A stretch of DNA of 64,000 nt from Spiractinospora alimapuensis. GTDB taxonomy: Bacteria; Actinomycetota; Actinomycetes; Streptosporangiales; Streptosporangiaceae. Made by a program: the position numbers and the translations under genes. The DNA is taken from the NCBI RefSeq assembly GCF_018437505.1, contig NZ_CP072467.1:124001-188000 (forward strand), given 5' to 3'. Under the pieces are notes generated by a model. That model worked only from the letters and a program-made list of their open reading frames with translations, searched no databases and was not told the origin of the DNA. How positions within the stretch are numbered: position 1 is the first letter of the stretch; every line of letters begins with the position of its first letter. Positions 20,277-28,131 of this stretch are shown here, in pieces.

Positions 20277-21626
20277 ATGGCCCCTCCCGAAACGCTCCGG
20301 ATCGCAGTGATCGGATCGGGTCCAGCCGGCATCTACACGGCTGAGGCCCTGACCCGTCAAGAATCGCAGCCGGTGACGGTCGACGTGCTCGACCGACTCC
20401 CGGCTCCCTACGGTCTCGTCCGTTACGGTGTGGCACCCGACCACACCAAGATCAAAGGTGTGGCGGGCACGCTGCGCCGGTCCCTGGAACACCCCAACGT
20501 GCGCTTCCTCGGCGGAGTCGAGTTCGGCCGCGACCTCGCGCTGGACGATCTCCGGCGCGCCTACCACGCGGTCGTGTTCTCCACCGGAGCCAGTGTCGAC
20601 CGACGGCTGGGAGTTCCCGGTGAGGACCTCGCCGGCAGTGTGGCCGCGACCGACTTCGTCAACTGGTACTGCGCCCATCCCGACATGGACGCGAGTCGGT
20701 TCCTCCTCGACTCCGAGGAGGTCGCGGTGGTGGGCGCGGGCAACGTGGCCCTCGACGTCGTACGGATCCTCGCCAAGTCCGTGGACGAGCTGCGTCACAC
20801 CGACATACCCGAACCGATGCTCGAGGTGCTGCGGGCGAGCAAGGTGCGGCGCGTCCACCTCGTGGCGCGCCGGGGTCCGCTGCAGGCCCGCTTCACCGCG
20901 CCCGAGCTCCGCGACATCGGGCGCCTGGAGAACGCCGACGTGGTGGTCGACCCGGCACAGGTGGACATCGACCCCAACTCCGAGGCCGTGGCCACCGCCG
21001 CGCGAGCGGCCCGGACCAACCTGAAGTACCTCCGGGAGTGGGCGGACCGGCCTCGCGCCGAACGACCCCGGAGCGTTGAGTTCACGTTCTGGCGCCGCCC
21101 CGTCCGGCTCCTGGGGGCGGACCGTGTGTCCGGCCTGGAGATCGAACCCACCGAGCTCGACGACGAGGGGCGGCTACGCCCCGCCGGAGCGCCTGAGGTG
21201 TTGGACGTCGGCATGGTTTTTCGCTCGATCGGCTACATGGGTGTGGGGCTGCCCGACGTCCCCTTCGACACCGCGTCGCGCACCGTCCCCAACGACGAGG
21301 GCCGCGTGGTGACGCCGGAGGGCACCCCACTGCGGGGGGTCTACGTCGCCGGTTGGATCAAGCGCGGGGCGACCGGCGTGATCGGCACGAACAAGTCCGA
21401 CGCCGCCGCGACCGTCCGCTCGCTCCTGTCGGACCTCCCCGACCTCGACACCGGCCCACGCGTCCCGGTCGAGGACATCCTCGACCAACGCGGAGCCCGA
21501 ACGGTGAGCTACAGCGACTGGCAGGACATCGACACCGCGGAACGCGCCCTCGGGGAGAGCCTGGAACGGGGCGAACGGGTCAAGCTGCACGCCTGGGAGG
21601 AGATGTACGGCGCGATCGGGAGTTGA
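20277..21626 (+). CDS. FAD-dependent NADPH-ferredoxin reductase (FprA / adrenodoxin reductase type)
   Basis: Predicted to pass electrons from NADPH to ferredoxins, as FprA does in mycobacteria. The 449-residue protein has the FAD Rossmann motif GSGPAGIYTAEAL near residue 13, the family stretch APYGLVRYGVAPDHTKIK, the NADPH-binding segment VVGAGNVALDVVRIL and LVARRGPLQARFTAPELRD, and the C-terminal AGWIKRGATGVIGTNKSDA. ATG start at 20277 with little ribosome site. The terminal HAWEEM segment is also typical. Its ferredoxin partner is not in the window. Confidence 0.93.
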   Translation: MAPPETLRIAVIGSGPAGIYTAEALTRQESQPVTVDVLDRLPAPYGLVRYGVAPDHTKIKGVAGTLRRSLEHPNVRFLGGVEFGRDLALDDLRRAYHAVVFSTGASVDRRLGVPGEDLAGSVAATDFVNWYCAHPDMDASRFLLDSEEVAVVGAGNVALDVVRILAKSVDELRHTDIPEPMLEVLRASKVRRVHLVARRGPLQARFTAPELRDIGRLENADVVVDPAQVDIDPNSEAVATAARAARTNLKYLREWADRPRAERPRSVEFTFWRRPVRLLGADRVSGLEIEPTELDDEGRLRPAGAPEVLDVGMVFRSIGYMGVGLPDVPFDTASRTVPNDEGRVVTPEGTPLRGVYVAGWIKRGATGVIGTNKSDAAATVRSLLSDLPDLDTGPRVPVEDILDQRGARTVSYSDWQDIDTAERALGESLERGERVKLHAWEEMYGAIGS

Positions 21627-21665
21627 GGTTCCCCCGCGCCGCATCGGGCGAACCGAAGGGCGCGT

Positions 21666-21914
21666 ATGACAGAACGTCATTCGCACATGTCGTGGGAAGT
21701 CCAAACGTGCGGACGGGAGACGATGGAGAAGGCGCTGGACACGCTGACGGACAGATGTGGAAGTCGATCGGAGGCCGTGCGGTACGCGGATCTTCGGACG
21801 TACCGTGAGGTCTTGATCGAGCGGGCCCAGAGCGACGCCGAACGACTCGAAGCCGATCCTGACGACCGTGCGGAGATGCTCGCCATCGAGCGGTTCATGG
21901 GTGTGTCGGATTGA
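21666..21914 (+). CDS. Putative antitoxin (ribbon-helix-helix-like)
   Basis: An 82-residue acidic protein: a short start, a helix-rich middle (ALDTLTDRCGSRSEAVRYADL, similar to the RSEAIR helix of RHH antitoxins), then a charged helical tail ending ERFMGVSD. ATG at 21666 has GAAGGG 5 bases upstream; MSWEV at 21687 is an alternative. Its stop codon overlaps by TTGA a broken MazF-like toxin reading frame, the arrangement expected of a type II toxin-antitoxin pair. The antitoxin call rests on that context. Confidence 0.6.
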   Translation: MTERHSHMSWEVQTCGRETMEKALDTLTDRCGSRSEAVRYADLRTYREVLIERAQSDAERLEADPDDRAEMLAIERFMGVSD

Positions 21915-22173
21915 TCTTTCGTCGGGCGGTCCATGAGATCAAGAGCCTCTCCCGGGGCGCGGGGAAATGAACAGTCGGGGCACCGATATGCGGTGGTGAC
22001 CCAGTCCGACCGATTCGCCACGAGTTCGATAATCGTCGCGCTGACGTCAACGAGCACCGGTCGCGCGTTTATGGTCCAGAGACAGCCGTCTCGGGGAGTT
22101 CAAAGGAACGCTTGTCGGGGAAGAGCTGGCGGAACTCGATCGTGCCCTCGTGCTCACACTAGAGTCGCTCTGA
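21911..22173 (+). pseudogene. Decayed MazF/PemK-like toxin gene
   Basis: Three pieces in different frames together outline a MazF-type toxin. Piece 1 starts at TTG 21911 and reads MIFRRAVHEIKSLSRGAG, stopping at 21970. Piece 2, one frame over from about 21955, reads QSGHRYAVVTQSDRF then IIVALTSTSTGRA, the core of the PemK fold. Piece 3, from about 22064 to the TGA at 22173, reads DSRLGEFKGTLVGEELAELD and ends ALVLTLESL, the usual C-terminal helix. About 20-30 codons between pieces 2 and 3 appear lost. The remnant cannot give a full toxin. Its 3' end overlaps the convergent phosphatase gene by 15 bp. Confidence 0.72.
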
Positions 22174-23598
22174 TTTTCGTGCGCTCGACACGTCGGCGCC
22201 GGCCAACCGCAACAGGAGCTCCTTGACGTCGGTCGCGTGGATCCGGGGGACGGCCGCGTCGGGGGCGTCGCTGAGGAGGACGGGACCGTTCTCGGGGTCC
22301 GGCGGGGTGAGGCCGTGCGTCCCACGGACCTGGCGGCCGTTCAGGGGGATGACGTTCATCGTGTAGCGCATCCCGGACTTCTTGCGGGCCAGGGCGGTGG
22401 CGGCGCGGACCTTCACGAGCGGGTCGTCGGGGTCCATGAACAGTTCCGCGGGGTCGAAGCCGGGTTTGCGGTGGATCTCCACCAGTTTCGCGAAGTCCGG
22501 CGCGTAGTGGTCGTCCAACCAGTAGTAGTAGGTGAACCAGGCCTCGCGTTCGGCCAGCACGACCAACTCGCCGGACCGCGCGTGGTCCAGTCCGATCTCG
22601 GCCTGGTCACGGCGGTCCAGTACCTGGTCCACGCCGTCCAGGCGCTCCAGTACCTCGCGGGCGCGGGCCAGGTCCTCGGGTTCCCGGACGTAGACGTGGG
22701 CGATCTGGTGGTCGGCGACCGCGAACGCGCGCGACGTCCACGGGTCGAGGTACTCCATCTCGTCCTGGCTGTAGACCTCCAGCAGCCCCGCGTGACGGAG
22801 CGCCCGGTTGACGTCCACGGGGCGGCGGGCCGGGGTGATGCCGTACTCGCTGAGGGCCACGGTCGTCGCGCCGCGCTCCTTCGCCGCCATCAGTAGCGGG
22901 GCCATGGCCTGGTCCAGGTCGGCGGCGGCCCGCGCGGCTCGAGGGTCGTCCGGGCCGTAGCGCTGGAGGTCGTAGTCCAGGTGCGGCAGGTACACCAGGG
23001 TCAGGTCGGGGCGCTTGTCTCGGAGCAGAGCGCGGGCCGCCCCGACGAGCCACTCCGTGGAGGCGAGGCCGGCCGTCGGTCCCCAGTAGTTGAACAGCGG
23101 GAAGCCGCCCAGCTCCGCCGTGAGCTCCTCGTGCAGTGCGGGCGGGTAGGTGTAGCAGTCGGGCTCCTTCTTGCCGTCGGCGTAGTAGATGGGCCGCGGG
23201 GTGATCGTCCAGTCGGCGCTGGCCCCCATCGCGTACCACCAACACACGTTGGCGACGGTGTAGGTGTCGTCGCCCCCGCGGGGGTCCCCGCCCAGGGCGC
23301 GGCGGGCGGTCTCCCACACCTTCTCGCCCCCCACCAGGCGGTTGTGCTGTCTCCAGAGGTGGACCTCGCCCAGTTCGCGGAAGTACCAGCCGTTGGCGAC
23401 GGAGCCGTGGTCCCGGGGCGGGGTCCCGGTGAGGAGTGTGGACTGCATGGAGCAGGTCACCGCGGGCACGGTGGGTTCCAGCTCGGCCTGGAACCCGGCC
23501 GCCGCCAAGGCGGAGAGACGTGGCATGTGCCGCAGCAGGCGTGGCGTCAGGCCGACGACGTCGATGACGACGAGGGGCGTGGTGCCGTGGTCGCTCAA
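22159..23598 (-). CDS. Alkaline phosphatase superfamily phosphodiesterase (EboF-like)
   Basis: Type I phosphodiesterase/nucleotide-pyrophosphatase-like hydrolase of 479 residues, last gene of the ebo-like operon. The nucleophile segment PAVTCSMQSTLLTG lies near residue 46, with metal-site motifs PHLDYD, SEYGITP and GTHGLTP and the family phrase HGSVANGWYFRE. These place it with the nucleotide pyrophosphatases that accompany ebo genes. It starts at TTG 23598 behind GGAGG and overlaps the upstream gene by TTGA. No signal peptide is seen, so it likely acts in the cytoplasm on a phosphorylated or nucleotide-linked intermediate. The true substrate is unknown. Confidence 0.85.
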   Translation of the reverse strand: MSDHGTTPLVVIDVVGLTPRLLRHMPRLSALAAAGFQAELEPTVPAVTCSMQSTLLTGTPPRDHGSVANGWYFRELGEVHLWRQHNRLVGGEKVWETARRALGGDPRGGDDTYTVANVCWWYAMGASADWTITPRPIYYADGKKEPDCYTYPPALHEELTAELGGFPLFNYWGPTAGLASTEWLVGAARALLRDKRPDLTLVYLPHLDYDLQRYGPDDPRAARAAADLDQAMAPLLMAAKERGATTVALSEYGITPARRPVDVNRALRHAGLLEVYSQDEMEYLDPWTSRAFAVADHQIAHVYVREPEDLARAREVLERLDGVDQVLDRRDQAEIGLDHARSGELVVLAEREAWFTYYYWLDDHYAPDFAKLVEIHRKPGFDPAELFMDPDDPLVKVRAATALARKKSGMRYTMNVIPLNGRQVRGTHGLTPPDPENGPVLLSDAPDAAVPRIHATDVKELLLRLAGADVSSARKSERL

Positions 23599-24812
23599 GG
23601 CTCCTCCGTGAGTCCGAGGCGGATCAGATGTTCGCGGGTCCACGCCAGCTCCCCGGCGATACCCGCGGCGAGGGTGTCGTCGGGCGACTCCTCACCGGCA
23701 CGCTCGGCCGGGAGAACCGGCCAGGTGTAGGTCTCGACCTCCACGTGGCGCACCAACGCCGTCGGTCCGCCCAACACCTCAGAGAGCGTGGAGGCCAGGA
23801 CGTCGCGGGTGGTGCGCAGCCCGCCCGGCGGCTCGCCGTGCAGCGGCATGTGGAAGTGGACGCGCCAGGGGCCGTCGGGAGGGTCCGCCCGGTCCAGGAG
23901 GGCCAGCGCTTCGGGCAGGTCGTGGGTCCCCCCGATCGGCGCCGGATCGCCGGGGGCGGCGGGGTAGCGCGTCTGGTGCAGGAAACGTGGCTCCGCGAAT
24001 CGGGACAGGGCCGCCCGCGTGTCCGCGGAGTGAGGATGGTCGACGTGAAGCGCGGCCGAGGCCTGCAACTTCACCAGGGGTAGCCTCACCTGGCGCAATC
24101 GCCCCAGCGCCTCGGCGGGATCCTCGAAGGCGACCGCGAGATGGCAGGTGTCCAGACACACGCCCAGGGTGTCGCGATGCCGGGGATGGACGCCCGAGGC
24201 GATCGCGGCGGCGAGAGGTCCGGCCACGTCCCCACTGGTCTCCACCACACAGCCCGGCTCGGGTTCGAAGCCGACCCGGATCCGGCGCCCGGTGTCGTCG
24301 CGGACGCGCGACAGGCCGTCGGCCAGGCGCGACAGGTGGCCGCGACTGAGCACGGTGCGCTGTGGCTCCCACCAGTCGGCCCATCCCAGCGGCAGGGTCG
24401 AGACACTGCCGTCGACGGCGTCCTCGGGCAGCAGGTGGCCCAGGATCCGCGCGAGCTCGAGTGTGTAGTCCAGACGCGCCCGTGTGGACCAGTCGGGTCG
24501 GTAGACCGCCGTCTTCACGACGTCGTCGCCGAAGCCCTGGTAGGGAAACCCGTTGAGAGTCACCACCTCGATGCCGTTGTCCGTCAGCCAGTCGCGGAGG
24601 TCGGAGAGCGCCGCCGGGTCGCCGTCCAGTGTCCGGGCGACGCCACGGGGCAGCCACAGCCCGACCCCGATCCGGCCCGCCCCCAGCCGCCTCCGCGCTG
24701 GCACGGCCACGGCGGACAGTCGTTCGCGGATCCCCGCGAGCGTCTCGGCCGGATGAACGTTCGCACAGTAGGCCAGGTGGACCAGGCTTCCGTCCGCGTG
24801 ACGGAACCTCAT
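23595..24812 (-). CDS. eboE: Metabolite traffic protein EboE (xylose-isomerase-like TIM barrel)
   Basis: A 405-residue TIM-barrel protein beginning MRFRHADGSLVHLAYCANVHPAE, the characteristic EboE opening. The barrel metal-site-like residues appear in LNGFPYQGFG, VGFEPEPGCVVE, CLDTCHLAVAFE and HVDHPH. EboE is named from cyanobacterial ebo clusters, where the operon is needed to move a scytonemin precursor to the periplasm; its own reaction is not established. ATGA overlap with the upstream TatD-like gene and TTGA overlap with the downstream phosphatase show tight coupling. Confidence 0.88.
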   Translation of the reverse strand: MRFRHADGSLVHLAYCANVHPAETLAGIRERLSAVAVPARRRLGAGRIGVGLWLPRGVARTLDGDPAALSDLRDWLTDNGIEVVTLNGFPYQGFGDDVVKTAVYRPDWSTRARLDYTLELARILGHLLPEDAVDGSVSTLPLGWADWWEPQRTVLSRGHLSRLADGLSRVRDDTGRRIRVGFEPEPGCVVETSGDVAGPLAAAIASGVHPRHRDTLGVCLDTCHLAVAFEDPAEALGRLRQVRLPLVKLQASAALHVDHPHSADTRAALSRFAEPRFLHQTRYPAAPGDPAPIGGTHDLPEALALLDRADPPDGPWRVHFHMPLHGEPPGGLRTTRDVLASTLSEVLGGPTALVRHVEVETYTWPVLPAERAGEESPDDTLAAGIAGELAWTREHLIRLGLTEEP

Positions 24813-25687
24813 CGCTCACCCGCGTCCACCGGGGCACCACGGCGCAGCGAGTTGCCGGCGAAGGTCTCGGACGTCGATTCGCCGCCGGGGTCCACTTCCA
24901 GGCGCAGCCGTCCACTCTGGCCGTAGAACTCCACCGGGTTACGCCACAGCACCCGGTCCACGTCGTCGGTGTCGAACCCCGCGTCGAACATGGCGCGCGC
25001 GGTGTGCACGGTCGTCAGCGGATCGCTGTGCCCCCAGTCCGCGGCCGAGTTGACCAGTATCCGTTCCGTGCCGTACTCCGTGAGCAGACGCACCATCCGC
25101 CGGGGGTCCATCTTCGTGTCCGGGTAGATGGAGAACCCCATCCAGCACCCACTGTCGGCGACGGGTCTGATCGTCACCTCGTTGAGGTGGTCGACCACGA
25201 CCAGTTCCGGAGCCAGTCCCGACTCCGCGACGACGTCCAAGGTGCGGCGTGTCCCCGCCGCCTTGTCCCGATGGGGGGTGTGGACGAGAGCGGGGAGGCC
25301 GTGTTCCCGGGCGAGCTGGAGCTGGCGCGCGAACACCTCGTCCTCGTCCGGGGTCATGGAGTCGTACCCCACCTCGCCGACGGCCACGACACCGTCCTTG
25401 GCGAGGTAGCGCGGCAGGACGTCCAGCACCTCGCGGCACCGCGGGTCGTTGGCCTCCTTGGGGTTGAGAGCGATCGTCGCGTGGTGTGCGATGCCGAACT
25501 GGGACGCTCGGAACGGTTCCCACCCCACGAGCCCGTCGAAGTAGTCGGTGAAGCTGCCGACGCTCGTGCGGGGCTGGCCGAGCCAGAACGCGGGCTCGAC
25601 CAAGGCGCGAACCCCGGCGCCGGCCATCGCCCGGTAGTCGTCCGTGGTTCGGGACGTCATGTGGATGTGTGGGTCGAAGATGCGCAT
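24809..25687 (-). CDS. TatD-like metal-dependent hydrolase (EboB-like)
   Basis: Amidohydrolase-type TIM barrel of 292 residues. MRIFDPHIHMTSRTTDDY carries the HxH metal motif at about residues 7-9. Later ligands lie in VGEVGYDSM (Glu), LVHTPHRDK (His), VVDHLNE and the final Asp of NSAADWGH. This matches TatD-family hydrolases found in ebo clusters. The reaction is unknown; TatD enzymes elsewhere are nucleases or phosphodiesterases. Its ATG shares a base with the stop of the upstream eboA (TGATG), and its stop overlaps eboE by ATGA. Confidence 0.86.
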   Translation of the reverse strand: MRIFDPHIHMTSRTTDDYRAMAGAGVRALVEPAFWLGQPRTSVGSFTDYFDGLVGWEPFRASQFGIAHHATIALNPKEANDPRCREVLDVLPRYLAKDGVVAVGEVGYDSMTPDEDEVFARQLQLAREHGLPALVHTPHRDKAAGTRRTLDVVAESGLAPELVVVDHLNEVTIRPVADSGCWMGFSIYPDTKMDPRRMVRLLTEYGTERILVNSAADWGHSDPLTTVHTARAMFDAGFDTDDVDRVLWRNPVEFYGQSGRLRLEVDPGGESTSETFAGNSLRRGAPVDAGER

Positions 25688-26400
25688 CAGTTCTCCTTCG
25701 CGTCGAGGACCTCGAGAGCTCTCCGCGCGGCCGCGGCCCGGTGGGCGTCGGTGGAGCGCAGTTCGGCCCGGATCCGATCCACCTGGCTGGGCGAACCCAC
25801 GATCAGGTGGATCGCGCCCCGGGGAACGTCGCGCCCCGCCGCGACTCGTTCGATGGCGAAGTCGCCCACCATGCGGGTCATCTCCGCGTCGGCGCGCGCG
25901 TCGAGCCCGCTCACGTTCGCGAGGTCGACCCCGGTGAACAGACACTTGAGGACCGCGTGTCGATAGGCGGGAGGGTCGAGGTGGCGGGCCGCGTAGTCGC
26001 CCACCGCGGCGGCGACCAGCGTGGTGTCGTTTCCGCGCAGCGCGTCGTGGACGAGCGGCAGCGCCGTTGTGCCCAGACGTGGTGCCAGGGGATCCAGACA
26101 CCGCAGGACCGACCGTTTCTCCCCGGCGTCGCCGTAACGGTAGACCTCGGCGACCTCCTGGGAGAGCGAGGGGGAGTCCACCGCGTCCAGCAGGGCAAGG
26201 CGTGCCGCGTCGGCGACCGTCCACCCGGGCAGCGACGCCAGGGGCGCCGTTCCGCAGTGCCGCGCCGCCGCGGGGAAGGACGCCGCCAACCCGCGGGAGG
26301 GCGCGGCGCGCACCGAGTCCAGGGCCGTGTCCAACCACTGGGCCGCCGACGTGGAGAGTGCGTGCCGCAGGGGTCGGAGAACGGGATCAGTCTCGCGCAT
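25687..26400 (-). CDS. eboA: EboA domain protein
   Basis: A 237-residue, mostly helical protein of the EboA family. Visible landmarks are helical repeats with conserved segments VAEVYRYGDAGEKRSVLRCLD, LVHDALRGNDTTLVAAA, AVLKCLFTGVDLANVSGLD and MTRMVGDFAIERVAAGRDVP. The family has no known activity and looks HEAT-repeat-like, so a scaffold role is possible. ATG at 26400; it overlaps the upstream TIM-barrel gene by 14 bp and shares one base with the next start codon. It serves as the marker gene that identifies the operon as ebo-type. Confidence 0.87.
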   Translation of the reverse strand: MRETDPVLRPLRHALSTSAAQWLDTALDSVRAAPSRGLAASFPAAARHCGTAPLASLPGWTVADAARLALLDAVDSPSLSQEVAEVYRYGDAGEKRSVLRCLDPLAPRLGTTALPLVHDALRGNDTTLVAAAVGDYAARHLDPPAYRHAVLKCLFTGVDLANVSGLDARADAEMTRMVGDFAIERVAAGRDVPRGAIHLIVGSPSQVDRIRAELRSTDAHRAAAARRALEVLDAKEN

Positions 26401-27247
26401 GGGCCTCCTTCGTGCGTAGGAATCGCTGGGCACGCTCCGCGACCGCCGGTGCGGCGTGCACGTGGCGGGGCAGCTCCACGCCGACGAGGCCCCGATAGCC
26501 GAGGTCGTGGAGCGCGGAGAGCACCGGAGGGAAGTCGAGTTCGCCGTGTCCCGGCTCGAGATGCTCGTGCACGCCGCGACGCATGTCCTCGATCTGCACC
26601 GCGACCAGGTCCCCACCCACGGCGTGGACGCAGTCGTGGGGTGTGCGCGTCTCCACGCACAGGCAGTGGCCGATGTCGAGCGTGATCCCGAACCCCGGCG
26701 GGCGTCCCAGGCGGTCGCGCAGCGTCAGGTAGTCGCTGACGCGTTCGACGAACATGCCGGGCTCCGGCTCGAACCCGACCCACAACCCGGTGGGTCGCAC
26801 CTGGTCCAGGAGGCGTCGGCAGTTCGTGGTCAGGCGTCGCCAGAGAACGTCGGTGGGGATGCCGGGCGCGGCGGTGCCGCTCCAGATCGACAGAGTGGGG
26901 GCCCCGAGGTCCGCCGCGATGCTGGCACACCGTGAGAGGTAGTCCAGGCGCGGCTCCGGATCCTCGTCGAGGAGGGTGGGGGAGTGCTTGTGCCGCGGGT
27001 CGAGGACGTAGCGCGCACCCGTCTCCACGGTCACGTCCAAGCCGAGCTGGTCCACCAGGCGGGCGAACGCGCCGACGCGTCGGGACAGCGCGGGCGCGTA
27101 GGGATCCAGGTGGCAGGTGTCGGGGGTGAGGGCGACCCCGTCATACCCGAGGTCGGCGAGGACGCGGACGGCCTCGTCCAGTCGGTGGTTGGTGAATCCG
27201 TTGGTGCCGTAACCGAGGCGGAGCCCGGTTCGCGCGACGCCGCTCAC
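26387..27247 (-). CDS. Sugar phosphate isomerase/epimerase-like TIM barrel, second EboE-type protein of the operon
   Basis: AP-endonuclease-2/xylose-isomerase-like barrel of 286 residues. Barrel-strand motifs include LGYGTNGFTNH, GVALTPDTCHLDP, DVTVETGARYVLD, VGFEPEPGMF (metal-binding Glu), ITLDIGHCLCVE (Asp/His) and LVGVELPRHVH (final Glu). It shares the FEPEPG signature with EboE of the same operon, suggesting an old duplication or related substrates. Starts at GTG 27247, overlapping the upstream UbiA stop by GTGA. It has no direct counterpart in the six-gene cyanobacterial ebo set as I recall it. Confidence 0.84.
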   Translation of the reverse strand: MSGVARTGLRLGYGTNGFTNHRLDEAVRVLADLGYDGVALTPDTCHLDPYAPALSRRVGAFARLVDQLGLDVTVETGARYVLDPRHKHSPTLLDEDPEPRLDYLSRCASIAADLGAPTLSIWSGTAAPGIPTDVLWRRLTTNCRRLLDQVRPTGLWVGFEPEPGMFVERVSDYLTLRDRLGRPPGFGITLDIGHCLCVETRTPHDCVHAVGGDLVAVQIEDMRRGVHEHLEPGHGELDFPPVLSALHDLGYRGLVGVELPRHVHAAPAVAERAQRFLRTKEAHARD

Positions 27248-28131
27248 GTGGGAGACACGCGGCGGGCGAGACGGCGGGCCAGGGGGTGGGCCCCCACGAG
27301 TCCGAGCGCGCCACGGTAGGCGCCCGACCCGGCGGCCAGCGCCGCCTGGAGCGGCATCATCGCGAGGATCCCGGCCCCGACGGCTGTGCGTACCCGTTGG
27401 GGGGTGGGACGGCGCATCGCGTCGAGCAGCGGGCGGCCCGTCGTCGCCGCGTATCCGAGGGCGAGCCCGACCGCGGTCACCCGGCCACGTACGTCACCCA
27501 CCTCGGATCGGCGTGGTCGGCCGGAGCGCCAGAGTACGGCCGAGGTGACGGCGCCCGTCGTGGCCAGGGGAGCGAGGACCCGGTTGGAAGTGGTTCCCGA
27601 CACCTCGTCGCGGCTGAGCCCCGTGACCGCGAACGTGTGGGCGGCCATACACGCCGCGGGCAGCGCGACCGCCCGGAGCGCCGAACGTTCCGCGCCGGCG
27701 CCCATGGCGACGTCCAGGCCGCGCGCCGTGGCCATCGCCACGGGCCCAAGGACCGTGGGCTTGAGCGCGAGGTCGTAGGCCCACACCGTCGCGGCCAACG
27801 GGGCGGCGACGCCCAGGGCGCGACGTCCACCGGCGGCGGACGCCAAGCCGAGTCCGGTCGCGGTGAGGACCGAGGCGGTCATGAGCGCCTGGCCGGGCGT
27901 GACCCGGCCTGAGGGGATGGGGCGCTCCGGGCGTTCCTCGGCGTCCAGCTCCCGGTCGGCGTAGTCGTTGAGCGCCATGCCCGCCCAGTACAGGCAGACC
28001 GACGCGCCGGCCGCGGCGACGGTGCGCCGCCCATAGGGGAAACCCGCCGCGGCGGCGCCGGCGAGGACGTCTCCGGGCACGGACAGAGCCGCCGGAGCGC
28101 GCACGAGGGACAGGAGGTCGCGTGGTCTCAT
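27244..28131 (-). CDS. eboC: UbiA-family prenyltransferase (EboC-like)
   Basis: Integral membrane prenyltransferase of 295 residues with about eight or nine helices. The first Asp-rich motif is NDYADRELD near residue 52, followed by RPERPIPSGRV. The second motif region is YDLALKPTVLGPVAMATARG near residue 127. These are the Mg-diphosphate and acceptor-binding signatures of UbiA enzymes, which join a prenyl group to a small polar acceptor. The acceptor here is plausibly the cyclitol-type product of the adjacent cyclase (inference). ATG at 28131 overlaps the upstream stop by ATGA. Confidence 0.88.
   Translation of the reverse strand: MRPRDLLSLVRAPAALSVPGDVLAGAAAAGFPYGRRTVAAAGASVCLYWAGMALNDYADRELDAEERPERPIPSGRVTPGQALMTASVLTATGLGLASAAGGRRALGVAAPLAATVWAYDLALKPTVLGPVAMATARGLDVAMGAGAERSALRAVALPAACMAAHTFAVTGLSRDEVSGTTSNRVLAPLATTGAVTSAVLWRSGRPRRSEVGDVRGRVTAVGLALGYAATTGRPLLDAMRRPTPQRVRTAVGAGILAMMPLQAALAAGSGAYRGALGLVGAHPLARRLARRVSPT

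Noticed and set aside
18069-20858. 929-codon minus-strand frame opposite dxs and the FprA-like gene
   Set aside because: Runs across two well-supported sense genes and an intergenic gap; composition is that of a shadow frame.
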